From the NCBI GenBank assembly GCA_025677825.1, contig JAIXMO010000051.1, positions 62,001 to 126,000 of the forward strand: DNA of 64,000 nt. Reading direction: 5' to 3'. The stretch is from Helicostylum pulchrum. Taxonomy: Eukaryota > Mucoromycota > Mucoromycetes > Mucorales > Mucoraceae. Positions 23,701-34,905 of the stretch are shown piece by piece; position 1 is the first letter of the stretch, and every line of letters begins with the position of its first letter. The notes below the pieces were generated by a model. The model made no database searches and was not told the DNA's origin. It saw only the letters and a program-made list of their open reading frames with translations. The position numbers and the translations under genes were made by a program.

Positions 23701-24580
23701 TTCAGATGATGGGCATCGATGGTACGATGTATGGCCGACGAAATCTGAAGGTTATCATAGTAGGTTGCACGGTATCGTACCCGATAAAGATGAAACCAAA
23801 ATACAACAAGAGGAAGAAGTGGTGCGCATGAGACTGGTGGATTTCGAAGTAATAGAAGCAGAAAGACAAGCGAGACGAGAAAAAGAACAAGTGGAATTAT
23901 TAGACGCCAAATTTAACGGATTTACAGGTTATGTTGGTTCACATACCAGCAAACCATCTTGGTCTTCAGCTAATGATCTTATACCTACTCCGCCTTTAGC
24001 TCAAACAAGAGAAGGATATAAATTAAACAAGACGCATTCAAGGTTTGCTTCTGAAGATGATGCCAGGTTTTTATTATCCAATCGATCTTCTACGCCACAT
24101 ACAAACTCTATTAATAGTATCAACAGTAGTAGTAATCCACATAACCCGTTTGCTTCCATGCTGGATGATCCTTTCGACGATATCTACAGTCCACCACCAC
24201 CGCAATTTAATAACACAACGCAACATAAACCAACGCAATCGCAGTCTTCTTATTTCAGTCAAACATCAACGGATTATGGTTACCCCAACGCTATGTTTAA
24301 TCCACATCATACCAATACACCTACATCACGTTCAAGGTCTTATTCCACCTCATCTGTTTTAAACACGGATTTTTATAATCGAACTGAACCAGTTATAAAG
24401 GATACGGATTCGATTATTTCATTATCGAATTCCGTTATCAGTTTAGAACGTGATGCTCCTTCACCTCCTCTTTCTGAACCCCAAATTTCCTTAGGAGGTA
24501 GAAGACGTTTACAAGTTCATCCTGTGGATGAAGGTAGAAGCGCCCCTGTACATTCTAGAATCATATTCCAACATCCATAG
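20713..24580 (+). CDS. class IV-like chitin synthase with degenerate QRRRW motif
   Basis: A large plasma-membrane glycosyltransferase-2 protein of the Chs3-like division. Three exons (20713-20833, 20901-21425, 21510-24580) encode 1238 residues. Order: an N-terminal basic segment and membrane helix (about 50-75), an extracellular loop, a cytochrome b5-like region (about 236-300, AFVILDNSVLDVTDYL), a membrane helix (about 345-365), and the catalytic domain. The catalytic domain has IPCYAES, QGARRINHAKVYAGF, VTDADTQVQ (Asp pair at about 565) and GEDQYL (about 791). It then has several membrane helices (about 865-955) and a Ser/Pro-rich tail. Two catalytic signatures are altered: EDRYL reads EDQYL, and QRRRW reads QLRNI at about 833, with no Trp. 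An acidic and Ser-rich insertion interrupts the catalytic domain at about 670-760. It may be inactive or catalytically unusual. Confidence 0.88.
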
Positions 24581-24693
24581 ATTTTTTATTTTTATTTTTT
24601 TGTTGTATTATAGTAATTTATTTAATTTTTTTTATTAATAAACTTTTTTTTTAGTAGTATATGTTATACCTTTTTTTTTATATTAAAAAAAAA

Positions 24694-26969
24694 TTAGTAA
24701 CTTCTACCGAAAAGCATGAAATGTTTAGCATCATGTTCACAAGCAACACACTTGGTGACACCAGGAACAATAGGGTCTTCAGTAGGTTGGTTGAAGGGGT
24801 TACAAAGAGATTTAGCGCCCATAGAAGGAGCCTTTTCATCTTCCTCCTCCTCATCGTTAGCAGAACGAGTAGAGCGTTCCTTAATATCATCCTCACAAGC
24901 CATACGATCACACCAGGGGACCAAAAGTAACTTCTTTTGGTTAAGGGTAGGAACAAAGTCTTCCCATTTGTTAACACGAACAATCGATTCCTCCATCTTC
25001 TTGGCGGCCTTCTTGTACATATCGCTTTGAATAGTATCAAGAGCTTGCTTGATTTCAGCTTCCAAGTTATCAAGAGAACAAGTGAACTTGACACCAGTAT
25101 CACGACGAACACAAGTGACTTGATTTTTTTGTAAATCCTTGGGTCCTAATTCAAGACGAAGAGGGACACCACGAATCTCCCAATGGTTGAATTTGAAACC
25201 AGGAGTATAGTTATCACGAAGATCGGCCTTGGACTTGACGCCGGATTTCTTGAGACGAGCAGCGACATCCTTACAAGCATCAAAGATCTTATCAGATTCT
25301 TCCTTGGTGGTCTTGACAGTTAAACCACAAGGAACGATGACAGTTTGAATAAGTGCAACACGAGGAGGCATAACAAGACCCTTATCATCACCGTGAGTCA
25401 TTACCATAACACCGATAGTACGGGTAGAAAGACCCCAAGAGTTTTGCCAGACATGAAGCTTCTTGGCTTCCTCAGTAGCGTTAGCAGGGGCATTAGGATC
25501 CTCGACAGTAATATTGAACATCTTGGAGAAGTTTTGACCGAGACAATGAGAGGTACCACCTTGAATAGCACGACCAGTGGTGGGAATAAAACCTTCAACA
25601 GTAGTAGTATAATAACCACCGGCAAATCTTTCCTTTTCAGACTTGACACCCTTGACAACAGGCAAAGCTAAAAGATCGTTATAGACTTGTTCATAGAGAT
25701 CCAAGATTTGTCTCACTTCAATACCAGCATCCTTTAAAGTCAAATGAGCAGTATGACCTTCTTGCCAAAGGAACTCACGGGTACGTAAGAAAGGTTGAGG
25801 GTTTTTGAATTCCCAACGAACAACGGAACACCATTGGTTAATACGGAAAGGCAAATCACGATGAGAACGGATCCACTTGGAGAAGTAAGGATACATGACG
25901 GTTTCGGAAGTAGGGCGAATAGCAATAGGTTCTTCAAGGTCGCTGTTACCAGCTTTGGTCACCCAAGCAACTTCAGGGGCAAATCCTTCAATATGATCCT
26001 TCTCACGTTGTAAAACACGGTTAGATACAAACATAGGGAAGTAAGTATCTTCTACACCCATCTCGGTAATTTCAGCATCAAAGAAGTTGGTGATTTCCTT
26101 CCACACGTTGTATGCTAAAGGACGGAGGATATAACAACCAGAAACATCATAGTATTCCAACATTTCGGACTTGGTTAAAACTTGTTGGTACCACTTGGAG
26201 AAATCTTCTTCCTTTTTACAACCAAGACCCATTTGATTGGTATCTTCAGCAGAAGCAGCGGCAGTAGCAACTACACAAATCAAAAAACGCATTTTTTTTT
26301 TTACTTTTTGTCAGGTTTTTTTTTTCTCACGATTTCCCTTTTTTTTAAAAAAAAAAATATGCATAAAAAAAACATGTATACTTTACCTTCCTTCTTGGCC
26401 TTAGGAGCTTTAGCGGCGGGCTTTTCGCCAGCAGCAGCAGGCTTGGCAGCAGCCAAAGCCTTGAAATCGATTTCAACAAACTCCTTTCCAATCGAAGCAA
26501 GATAACTCTTTAATTGATCAACAGTGACAAAGATAGTCTTTGCAGCATCATTAGGATGGAAAGCTAAAAGAGTATCAGCACCGTTTAATTCAGCGTCAAG
26601 AACCAAACGAACCAATGAAAGATCCTTCACGTTAGATAAAGAGAAGGGTGAAACGTTATCTTTAGTAGCCTCAAAAGTAGTCGACAACAAGTCTTCATTG
26701 GCAAATCTACAATCCTTAAGAGAGAGTTTTTTACCAATGGCTGTAGCATTAGTTTCGGAACTCTCTAACGCAATCACAACAACAGGTGTAACAGCAGCGG
26801 TCTTTGCAGTCTTGGGCTTCAAGATTAAAGTCTTGGTTAATTCAAACTTGGGTACATCTTGTGTCTTTAAAGCTTGGACCCAAGAGGCAGCATCGGTAAC
26901 TGGTTCATGAGAAATAACCTGGGCAGAAATAGAAAGCTTACGGAGAGCTTCTGATACAATATCAGACAT
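24694..26969 (-). CDS. prolyl-tRNA synthetase, cytoplasmic, with N-terminal editing-like domain
   Basis: Charges tRNA-Pro. Two exons (26387-26969, 24694-26270) encode 719 residues. Residues 1 to about 170 form a YbaK/ProX-like domain, as in yeast cytosolic ProRS, where it is thought to be an editing-domain relative. An Ala/Lys/Pro linker (about 178-195) follows. The class II catalytic core contains LRPLAYNVWKEI, motif 2 (WEFKNPQPFLRTREFLWQEGHTAH) and GQNFSKMFNI. The C-terminal part has the anticodon-binding domain (VIVPCGLTVK) and the eukaryote/archaeal-type zinc domain (CNPFNQ...CVACE), ending FGRSY. This is the archaeal/eukaryal rather than the bacterial-mitochondrial form. It is convergent with the chitin synthase gene, their stops being 113 bp apart. 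Confidence 0.95.
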
Positions 26970-27494
26970 GCTAAAAAGTTTTTTTGTTGTTGTAAAAGAA
27001 AAAAAAAGGGGAGGGGGTACGGGAAAGGGTTTATTAGGAAAAAAAAAATTTGATGTGGCGGAGTAGAATAAGAAAGAGCACCTGTCAGAAGGATGGATCT
27101 CTTCCTCCGGGCATTTAAACTTTTTACCACACTGTCGACTTTGCTATAAAGGTACAAACGCAAGCGTCTGAAGATCAACGCAGTTAAACATTACTTCAAA
27201 TACTTTTTTAATATAGTAAACGCGTATATAATCGTAGGAATAATAGAACGTCTTCTTTTAAACTTGTCGAAATAATATTCTAACCAGTACGTCCTTCAAG
27301 ATAATATGCTTATAATACGAGCTCTCTCTCTCTCTCTTCCTTCATATTATAATATTTATAGCGCTAAAGTAACAACTTGCCGAAAACTGAGTCATTATTA
27401 TAGCAAAGTCTTTATTTTTCTCGTCTTTTTGAACTGAATTTTACGCGCTTAATTTTTTTGTTTGTAGACGTATTCTCGCGTCTAAACACTACTA
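26970..27494. other. intergenic region upstream of prolyl-tRNA synthetase
   Basis: Contains the synthetase promoter. It is AT-rich with a CT repeat at about 27321-27338. I see no gene. Confidence 0.5.
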
Positions 27495-27580
27495 CAATAG
27501 CAGCTCTATTTAATGGGTGGCCGAAATCTGAAATAAATCCACTCCTTATATCGAACATAACCCTAATATTGAACAGCGAA
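27495..27580 (+). mobile_element. degenerate solo end of the palindromic TA element
   Basis: Beginning CAATAGCAGCTCTATTTA after a TA dinucleotide (27493-27494), this segment matches the reverse complement of the right end of the element at 28506-30366. Shared blocks, in the same order, are CAATA, GCTC, GGGTGGCC, AAATCC and ATATCGAACA. The partner end could not be found nearby, so I read it as a fragment of an older insertion. Confidence 0.5.
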
Positions 27581-27929
27581 TACTTACCGTTCTAGCCTTT
27601 TTATTTATTTAATCAATAAAATAACAAGTTTTGAGTACAAGTTACATCATGAAATGATATAATGAAAGATACCGATATAAATATATTTTATACTAATAAC
27701 CATGTCTATCTAGGTAAAAGGGTAATAAATACAGCTGTACTTAGAATGGATTCTTGTAATTCTTTTGATTACCTTTGTGGCAAAAAAGTGAACTTTTATT
27801 TCAAAAGTTCCATTTCAAGAAAAAAAAAATGCACAAATTCAAAAACTTACAGTTTCGAAGAATAAATATTATAAAAAAGAGTCTAAAAGGTCAATTTTTT
27901 TTTTTTTTTAAAAAAAAACCACTGAGTTC

Positions 27930-28110
27930 TTCGGCGTTTGCTTGATGGAGAACGACGTCGAAGTACGCGGTCCGTGAGGGGGAGGGGGACATTCCTACCT
28001 CTGTAGGTAGGGCCCTCACGGAGCGCGGTACGACGACGACGGCGGTTGACACGGTGGCCGGAGGAAGAGGAAGAGGCGGAGGAGAGCGACATCGAAGGAC
28101 ACAATTGGTG
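27930..28110. other. GC-rich island with nested hairpin
   Basis: An abrupt GC-rich block in AT-rich DNA. It contains a two-tier inverted repeat: outer arms TCCGTGAGGG (27971-27980) and CCCTCACGGA (28013-28022), inner arms CCTACCT (27994-28000) and AGGTAGG (28005-28011) with a 4-nt loop. On the minus strand it is open as an Arg/Ser-rich ORF (27883-28104, 73 codons), but the Arg run tracks GC content and no domain is seen. It could be a fragment of a foreign element, a structured RNA or chance. Confidence 0.4.
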
Positions 28111-28505
28111 GGGATGAGAGGGACCCTACGAATATATTAGACATCAAATTACAACATAAAATGGCCGTTTTGCAGATGTTTACCTCGTACGAGGAACACC
28201 GGCCACATGTATTACCCCAGTAATGGGGATGTCGGTTAAGCTGCGGTATAACAAATATCTATTGTATTGATGACGAGTGTCTATTGTGTCTAAAACAACG
28301 TGCAAGCGGTAGTTGCTGCATGAAGGGAAGTGGGGCGGATTACGGCTCATTTGGTTAAAGAGCGATGTTCTATAAAAAAGCAAAAAAAAAAAAGGATATA
28401 TATAATAATATCTCATCATCAGAGATAACCGATCTCAAAAGGCACTTTGATGAAGATAAAATAACTAACACATGAAAGTAAAAAAAAAAAAAAAGAGGAT
28501 ATATA
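28111..28505. other. intergenic remnant region
   Basis: Carries a minus-strand ORF of 79 codons (28180-28419) with near-normal amino-acid composition but no recognisable domain. It could be the remains of a gene or transposon next to the GC-rich island. AT-rich microsatellite-like DNA (about 28390-28505) leads into the palindromic element. Confidence 0.4.
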
Positions 28506-30366
28506 CAGTAGCGGCTCTATTTAGGGGTGACCTGGTTTAAGGATAGGATCGATTTAAGGATGGATTTATCCAGAACATCTTCGGCCCCATGCTTTAACAA
28601 CTCTATCGCCACTATTCGATTTAAGGGTGGAATCCAACTTCACAAGACTACTAAATATATAAAATAAATTTAAAAGTGATAATAAAAAAAAGTCTTATTT
28701 AACTTATATAAAAGCGTTTAGTCTTCAAAAGTGTACAATCAAATCGATTTTATTAAAACAATGGGGTAATAATCAAACTGATAGAGAGAGGATAGTAAAT
28801 TAAACCTTAAAAAGTAATTAAAGTATAAAGACAGTCAATTTATACTTGAATGGAGCGAGTATCAGCAGTGAATCTTTAGACAATTAACTAAGAAAAGTAA
28901 TTAAATACAGACTGTTGATGAGTGATGAAAAATTGGAAAGGAATACGATGTAAACCAAATAAAGTGAATGCAAAGATACCTTTTAGTCCTACATATTATA
29001 ACTAGTAGTTTTTAAAAGCACTGTTATGTGGCATTCCAATAAATAGCTTTATACTATTTTAATTGACACCAATAAAAAATTTAATTGAATTCAACATAAT
29101 TTTAATATTTGAGCTCTTGCAGAAAACGATACAAAGCATATTTTTTTGTACAATAACTTGGAAGGGTTCAAGAACCATTTAAAGTGTTTATAATTTATCA
29201 TTGTTCATCCATTATCACCTTGAAAACGTGTCTTTTTAAGTAAAGGTTTAGAAGTAACTTCTAAAAAAAGTCATTTTTCGGCGATCGAAATAAAGTGTTT
29301 TCTTTGTGTAATTAAACATCAGGAAATAATTCTTTTTTCCAAGTTACTTAGTAAAAGTTACTCCTTAAAATGCTATCTTTAATATCAATAAAAAAAATGC
29401 TTGTTGTTTCATATCTTTCTTGATTTTTTCTACTTTTTTTTCGGTTGGTCGTTTGACTTTTTTGCTCATTTTGGGGTCAACCCTTTTTGTGTTTTTGTAG
29501 TTATTTTGAAATTACTTCCTATCCAATTGAACATTATCTGTGGAAAAAAACAATGATAATAAAGTTCTCGGTTAGGCGCATCTAATCCATGTAAAATAAT
29601 ATCTGTAGTAAAAACGCTGACCGGGTATTCACCGTTTTAGACGTTTTTTTTTTCGCTAAGATTTGAGCTAAGCGGTTCTTAAATTGGTGATTTCTTTAAA
29701 GCGCGTTTTCTCGCCCAATTTTAGATATAGTACTTTTATTTATGCATATCCAAAATATAGTTTTTAAATATCTACAATCGGTGCTATAGCCAAACACGGT
29801 AATAAAAAAAACTACATTATACGTAATCGCGAAGCTCTGAAAATGGTTACATGATGTTAGACTAAAAAAGTGTATTTTTTTTTTCAAAAAAAACGTCTAA
29901 AACAGCAATTACTCTTTCAGTTCTGGCATTAAAAATATTATTTAAAATGGATTAAAAGTGTTTAAACGAGCTCTATACTATCCGTGTTTTTTTCACAAAA
30001 TTAAGCAAATTGGATCCGAAGTAATTATAAAATAACCACAAAAACACAAAAGGGGTTGACCCCCAAAAATGAAAATCGAAAAAAAAACAAAAAAGTTTGT
30101 TTTTAATTTTTTTTTTATCAAAGATGTAGTTAAAACAACTTCTTTGTATTAAAGCACTTGGGTTCAAAAAGCGTTTCCTGTTTTTTTAAAAATAAAAACC
30201 AATATTTATTATAACTGCTAATTTTGGCAGTGATTTCTTATGTGAGCGATTATTTAAACTCACGTATCTAAGTGAGCTTTTTTCTTTTTAAAAGTAGTTA
30301 TCCACTGTTCGATATAAATGCGGATTTCTTCCACATTTAGGCCACCCTTAAACTGAGCGGATATTG
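28506..30366. mobile_element. palindromic TA-flanked non-autonomous transposon, copy 1
   Basis: About 1.86 kb flanked by TA on both sides (28504-28505 and 30367-30368). The left end begins CAGTAGCGGCTCTATTTAGG, and the right end reads, in reverse complement, CAATATCCGCTCAGTTTAAGG. The CAGT start and TA target duplication suit the Tc1/mariner superfamily, probably its pogo/Fot group. No transposase ORF is present. A near-identical second copy (only scattered differences by eye) lies at about 52978-54823. The two halves also pair with each other: for example GGGGTCAACCC with GTGTTTTTGT at about 29472-29500 reappears inverted at about 30036-30065, and CGTTTTAGACGTTTTTTT at 29632 reappears inverted at about 29888. 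The whole element is therefore a long imperfect hairpin. Confidence 0.75.
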
Positions 30367-30829
30367 TACAATCGACAGTTTATTATTCAATTTGGTAATA
30401 ATCTTATTGACTAGTTACTTGTATGTACTACATTTTCTCTTTAACAATGCTTATAGTCCTCCTTCTTATCGTTGAAGAATTATAAGAGTAACATTGTTTA
30501 CCCCCAGTTTTTTTTTAAGAAAGTATAAATTTAGTAGTACTAATAGTAGTAGTAGTAGTAGTAGTAACAGCTGGTAGCAATCGACTACTTCTCACGTTTG
30601 CAGCTAAAATTATCCAGCACGAAATAGGTGATACACGCGGGGATTCTAATGTTTTAAACCATCATCAAGTCACGGTGTTTTTTTTTTTACTTTTTTTTTT
30701 TCCTTCTTTCTTTCTTTGTTGTTCATTTGGTATGCATTCAAGGTGTATATTAGTAGTAGCACACTAAAGCTAACGCATACACATAACCTAGTTTTTTTTT
30801 TTCTTTATATATATTTATTCTCCTTTTTT
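30367..30829. other. intergenic region
   Basis: Between the mobile element and the RhoGAP gene. It has a TAG triplet repeat (about 30535-30566) and a T-rich leader before the start codon. I see no gene. Confidence 0.5.
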
Positions 30830-32635
30830 ATGAGACCTCATTCAACGCTATCCGATAGCGATTCAGACTCCACCATGTCTTCTGCATTCTCAGACAACGA
30901 CGATGGTCACTCACTCAACAACAGTTCCAGTTCACAACAATTCTTTGCGAAATTAGTTCAAAATACTCGGTCTAAAGTGGAACAAAAGACATCTGTCATC
31001 AATGCTACTATGCAAGAGAAATTACCCGAATGGAAACAACGAGGTGCCATGTATTCAACAAAAGCAAAAGAGACAAGTATGGAGTGGAGTAGAAGAGGAA
31101 AAGTAGCGGTTGATCGTTGGAAAAAGGATCGCGCTGGTAACTTTTTTTTAAAAAAAAATGTGCATATCTTGCAAGTGTTAAATGTATAAATGTATAATAG
31201 ATGAAGATACTCCTTATCCTACTTATCGTCAACCCTCCCAAGGTTCTGAAAATGCTGTATTTGGAATGCCCTTGGAAGTAGCTGTAGCACTTACAAAGCT
31301 AGATGCTGATGATTTAATACCTGCAGTATTTAGAAGATGTATAGAATATTTAAATAGTGTTGGTAAAGTTTTCTATTGTTTTTGTTGTTAGATTTAAAAT
31401 ATACTAAATTACTGTTACGATTAAGGTGTACACGAAGTTGGCATATATAGGTATATTGTCTATTATTGGATTATAAATAATTCGATTACTAAAAATATAT
31501 TTGTCTTATTAGGATACCTGGAAGTACAATCACTGTAAATAAACTTCGAGCGATATTTAACGATGGTAAATTAGAAAAAAAAAAGGGTTATTGCCCCAAG
31601 CGACTTATTATTATAATTAGGCTCTGATGTTGATTTTGATGTAACAAGACCTGATCCTCATGCAGTCGGAACATTACTTAAAATGTACCTTCGAGAACGT
31701 AAAGTGCACGAAAAAGAAAGAAGAGAAATACTAGTTTTTATACGCACTAACAAATACTCTCTCTAGTGCCTGAACCCATTATTCCATTTGAATTAACAAA
31801 CGAATATACACAACAATTTATGAAATCAATTCAAACCTCAGATGAAATTGATAAAAAAGCAATGGAGGAAACAATTGATGTATCAACTTCTCTTTCACCA
31901 AATATTGATGCAAGTCAGTTACCACCTATTTCACCTGATTTACTAAAGACAGTACGCTCGATTACATCCAAACTACCCATTTATAACTTTTGTCTATTAC
32001 AATTACTATGTAGACATTTAAAACGAGTGGCAGATAATGAAGAAGAAAATCGTATGTCGATTTCTAATTTAGCAGTGATCTTTATTCCTACGTTAAATAT
32101 GGGTAGAGCATTATTTCACTGTATGGTAGAACATTATTTCGAAATATTTGAAGGTAGAAATCGTCCGGCTGGTCCGGTCAGTAATAGTAGTAGCAGTACT
32201 AGTAGTAAAGCAACTACCATTGTACCGCCTCCCTTACCACAAAAGCCTCGTAATTTGACTATGGATCATCATGGTACCAAACCAAAAAAAATTGTACATG
32301 CAAAGACAATGTCAGATACACATTTAATTATGAATAATAATCCAGTCACTACCTCTCCCGTCTCTTTATCCCCAAAGGTACCACCACCTAAACCTAATCG
32401 TTCTCCTTTACCTAATCATCAAAGACAACAATCTGAAAGTCAACCATATACAGGAACGAGTAACCCTTTGCTACCTAGACCTCGTGTACCTCTTAAACCT
32501 CGTTCTAAATCACTTTCTTCTCCTGTTTATAAATTAAATCACCATAGTGAAGATGATGATATTTTACAGAAAACTAGTGGACGTGTAGAAGCTATCGGCA
32601 GACAGTTCGAGACCTTAATGAATAACAAGAAATAA
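30830..32635 (+). CDS. RhoGAP-domain protein with proline-rich C-terminus
   Basis: A predicted GTPase-activating protein for Rho-family GTPases. Six exons (30830-31136, 31201-31362, 31426-31450, 31513-31565, 31621-31698, 31767-32635) encode 497 residues. Residues 1-100 are Ser/Asp-rich, then basic. The RhoGAP domain (about 117-340) starts FGMPLEVAVAL. The arginine finger is in GIYRIPGS, with its codon split by an intron. LREIPEPLIP-type LRELPEPIIP and SISNLAVIFIPTL follow, the standard helices around the active site. The C-terminal 150 residues contain several SH3-ligand sites (PPPLPQKP, PPPKPNRSPLP, PLKPRSKS). No BAR, PH or SH3 domain is visible. Its target is unknown. Cdc42, a possible substrate family, is encoded 19 kb downstream, but proximity is not evidence. 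The 25-nt third exon is unusually short. Confidence 0.87.
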
Positions 32636-32636
32636 A

Positions 32637-32733
32637 GTGATATACATTTACCATATAATTAGTGTGATATACACTTGTCATATAATTGGCGTGATATACA
32701 TCTATCATCTAATTAGCATGATATATAAATCAA
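32637..32733 (+). repeat. 27-bp tandem repeat, about 3.5 units
   Basis: Starting one base after the RhoGAP stop codon, GTGATATACA begins at 32637, 32664 and 32691, with a degenerate fourth start at 32718, giving a 27-bp period. The units share GTGATATACA and CATATAATT-type blocks. It would lie in the 3' UTR of the RhoGAP mRNA. Confidence 0.75.
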
Positions 32734-33136
32734 GTGTCGAATAAACTCTACTACTTAGAATTGACTGAGACGCACAAATACAAAATAATTCTACTATTGT
32801 AGTTTGAGGGATGATATATCTTACTTGGACTGGAAACGATTCACTTTTCTTCCAGACGGGAACTGAGGATACCGTTCGATAGTTTTTTTATGTTCATGAA
32901 CTTGGCTTTGCTGAGGGTTGAGCTTGTTGAAGCATTTGCTCTAAGTGAGCCAAGATGTCAAGAAACTTTATTTTACAAACTATTTTTTCGCTGATTACAA
33001 TTTAAAAAACGTCACGTGTTTTGTATATATTTTATTTGCCGCTGACAGCTGCACATTCAGCAATAGGGAACCAGACTCCACGCTTGAACAATAAAATCTT
33101 CCTCTTTTATACTCTAGGTTCGATCCAACAGCTACC
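32734..33136. other. intergenic region upstream of eS6
   Basis: Spacer containing the eS6 promoter and 5' UTR. I see no TATA box or gene. It is less homopolymer-rich than most spacers here. Confidence 0.5.
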
Positions 33137-34298
33137 ATGAAGGTAAATAGACTTTTATAAAAAAAGACAAGGAAGAAATAGATGAAAAACAGTGATGGAT
33201 GAAATTTGAATGGATTAGATGGATGCAACATTTTGGATACGCACATAAAAAGTGGATATCTTTTTTTTTCTCAATTGAGAAAAAAAAAGAGAATAAAATA
33301 CGACATTTTCACATTCTGTTTCATTGCTTCTATTTCTACTTGTTTTTTTTTAAAACGCAAAGTAGTCATGTAGTAACCCCTTGTTTTTTATGATGAATTT
33401 AGCTTAACATTGCGAACCCAGCCACTGGCTGCCAAAAATTGATTGAAATCGAAGATGAACGTCGTCTGTAAGTTTTGAGATATAATATAGAATGGAATAG
33501 AGTAAAAAAGGGGTTGGGGAAGACGGTAGAAGAGTGGTAGACTAATATAATATATTATTTTAGCCGTGGTTTCTATGACAAGCGTATGGCCCAAGAGGTC
33601 TCCGGTGATTCCCTTGGTGGTGAATTCAAGGGTTACGTTTTCCGTATCTCTGGTGGTAACGATAAGCAAGGTTTCCCCATGAAGCAAGGTGTCCTTTTAC
33701 CTTACCGTGTCAAGCTTTTGATGTCCAAGGGTCACTCTTGTTATCGTCCCCGTCGTACTGGTGAACGTAAGAGAAAGTCTGTCCGTGGTTGTATCGTCGG
33801 TTCTGACCTCTCTGTCTTGTCTCTCGTTGTTGTCAAGCAAGGTGAGCAAGAGATTCCCGGTCTCACTGATACCACTGTCCCCAAGCGTCTCGGTCCCAAG
33901 CGTGCTTCCAAGATCAGAAAGTTCTTCGTACGTAAACATTTTATATGCAATATCTATTTTTTACCTTTTACGCTAACATTTTTTTTTATTTATTTTTTGT
34001 AATGTAGAACTTGAGCAAGGAAGATGATGTCCGTAAGTATGTCATTCGTCGTGAAATCCAACCTAAGGGTGAGGGTAAGAAGGCCTACACCAAGGCCCCC
34101 AAGATCCAACGTCTTGTTACCCCTCTTACTCTTCAACGTAAGAGACACAGACAAGCTCTTAAGCGTAGAAGAGCTGAAGCTTCTCGTGAAGCTGAGTCTG
34201 ACTACAAGCAATTGCTCGCCAAGCGTGTCAAGGAGACCAAGGACAAGAAGATTGAACGTCGTCGTACTTCTTCCATGCAAAAGTCTGCTTCTGCTTAA
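33137..34298 (+). CDS. RPS6: 40S ribosomal protein eS6
   Basis: A small-subunit ribosomal protein. Four exons (33137-33142, 33403-33467, 33564-33927, 34008-34298) encode 241 residues, the family length. The first exon is only ATG AAG, followed by a 260-bp intron. A short first exon with a long first intron is typical of fungal ribosomal genes. Family signatures are [12 protein letters not shown] at the start, then [25 protein letters not shown] and [31 protein letters not shown]. The C-terminal tail, [13 protein letters not shown], keeps the basic-plus-Ser phosphorylation context for S6/AGC kinases, though shorter than in animals. Codons are strongly biased to C-ending and preferred forms, consistent with high expression. 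Confidence 0.97.
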
Positions 34299-34631
34299 AA
34301 AAATGTTGTAGAATTATCTCAAAATATAACAAAAATCTTCAATTCAATAAAATAATTACAAAAAAAAAAGTATATTTATATAGTGTTTAATGTCAAATGT
34401 AATGAATCGATTGGGCGTTTCCCCTTTAACTGTCTAGTAATTTACCATCCACGATAGTATGAGTGTTTGCTTACAATTAAAAAGTTAAAAGTTATGCTGT
34501 TGTAACTCCTGGAATTATCGAAATAAAAAAATTTGGCATAAAATGTGTAGCGTATTTGACGCATTTTATGTTACAAAAATCTCTCGAAAGAAGCGCACGC
34601 GTGCATAAGTTAAACTCTATTTAAAATACGA
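34299..34631. other. intergenic region
   Basis: The eS6 3' region. An inverted repeat with arms CATAAAATG and CGCATTTTATG at about 34537-34568 is the only structure noticed. No poly-U tract follows it to suggest a terminator, and I see no gene. Confidence 0.5.
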
Positions 34632-34905
34632 GTGTATGAAACGAACTGGTCCGGGATTCCTACGTACGTGAGAAGTCATTCAATTGCTAAAATAAGAGAG
34701 TCGAATCAGACTAAGCGACTTGTCAGGAGGGAAGGAACAGTTAAAAGATTTAAAGGGGCTGTAGTTTACAATAACACGACCATAAACAGGGACCAAAACG
34801 GCGACAAAAATATCGGGTTGATTAGATTTTCCTCAGTCGTACCAGTGGACAGGTAGCCTTCACCTCCCTTCAAAAGAGTAGTGGGTAATATAAATAAGTA
34901 TGGCG
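34632..34905 (+). pseudogene. possible remnant of a TnpB/Fanzor-like (OrfB) protein C-terminus
   Basis: A 74-codon ORF (34632-34856) contains NTTINRDQNGDKNIGLIRFSS. The N-R-D-x-N-G-x-K-N-I pattern resembles the last RuvC motif of TnpB/OrfB/Fanzor nucleases, whose usual form is D-R-D-x-N-A-A-x-N-I, and mucoralean genomes are known to carry such genes. The frame meets a stop and then reads on as Pro-Ser-Pro-Pro-Phe-Lys-Arg. The zinc-ribbon cysteines expected just upstream are absent. If real, this is a decayed fragment. It might equally be a chance match. Confidence 0.3.

Noticed and set aside
24716..25030. 104-codon plus-strand ORF inside the prolyl-tRNA synthetase gene
   Set aside because: Antisense to the well supported synthetase coding sequence and without a domain.
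9654..27094. Identical 14-mer ACCTGTCAGAAGGA at about 9653 and 27081
   Set aside because: Pairs of 14-mers are expected by chance in 64 kb, and one copy lies between convergent 3' ends.
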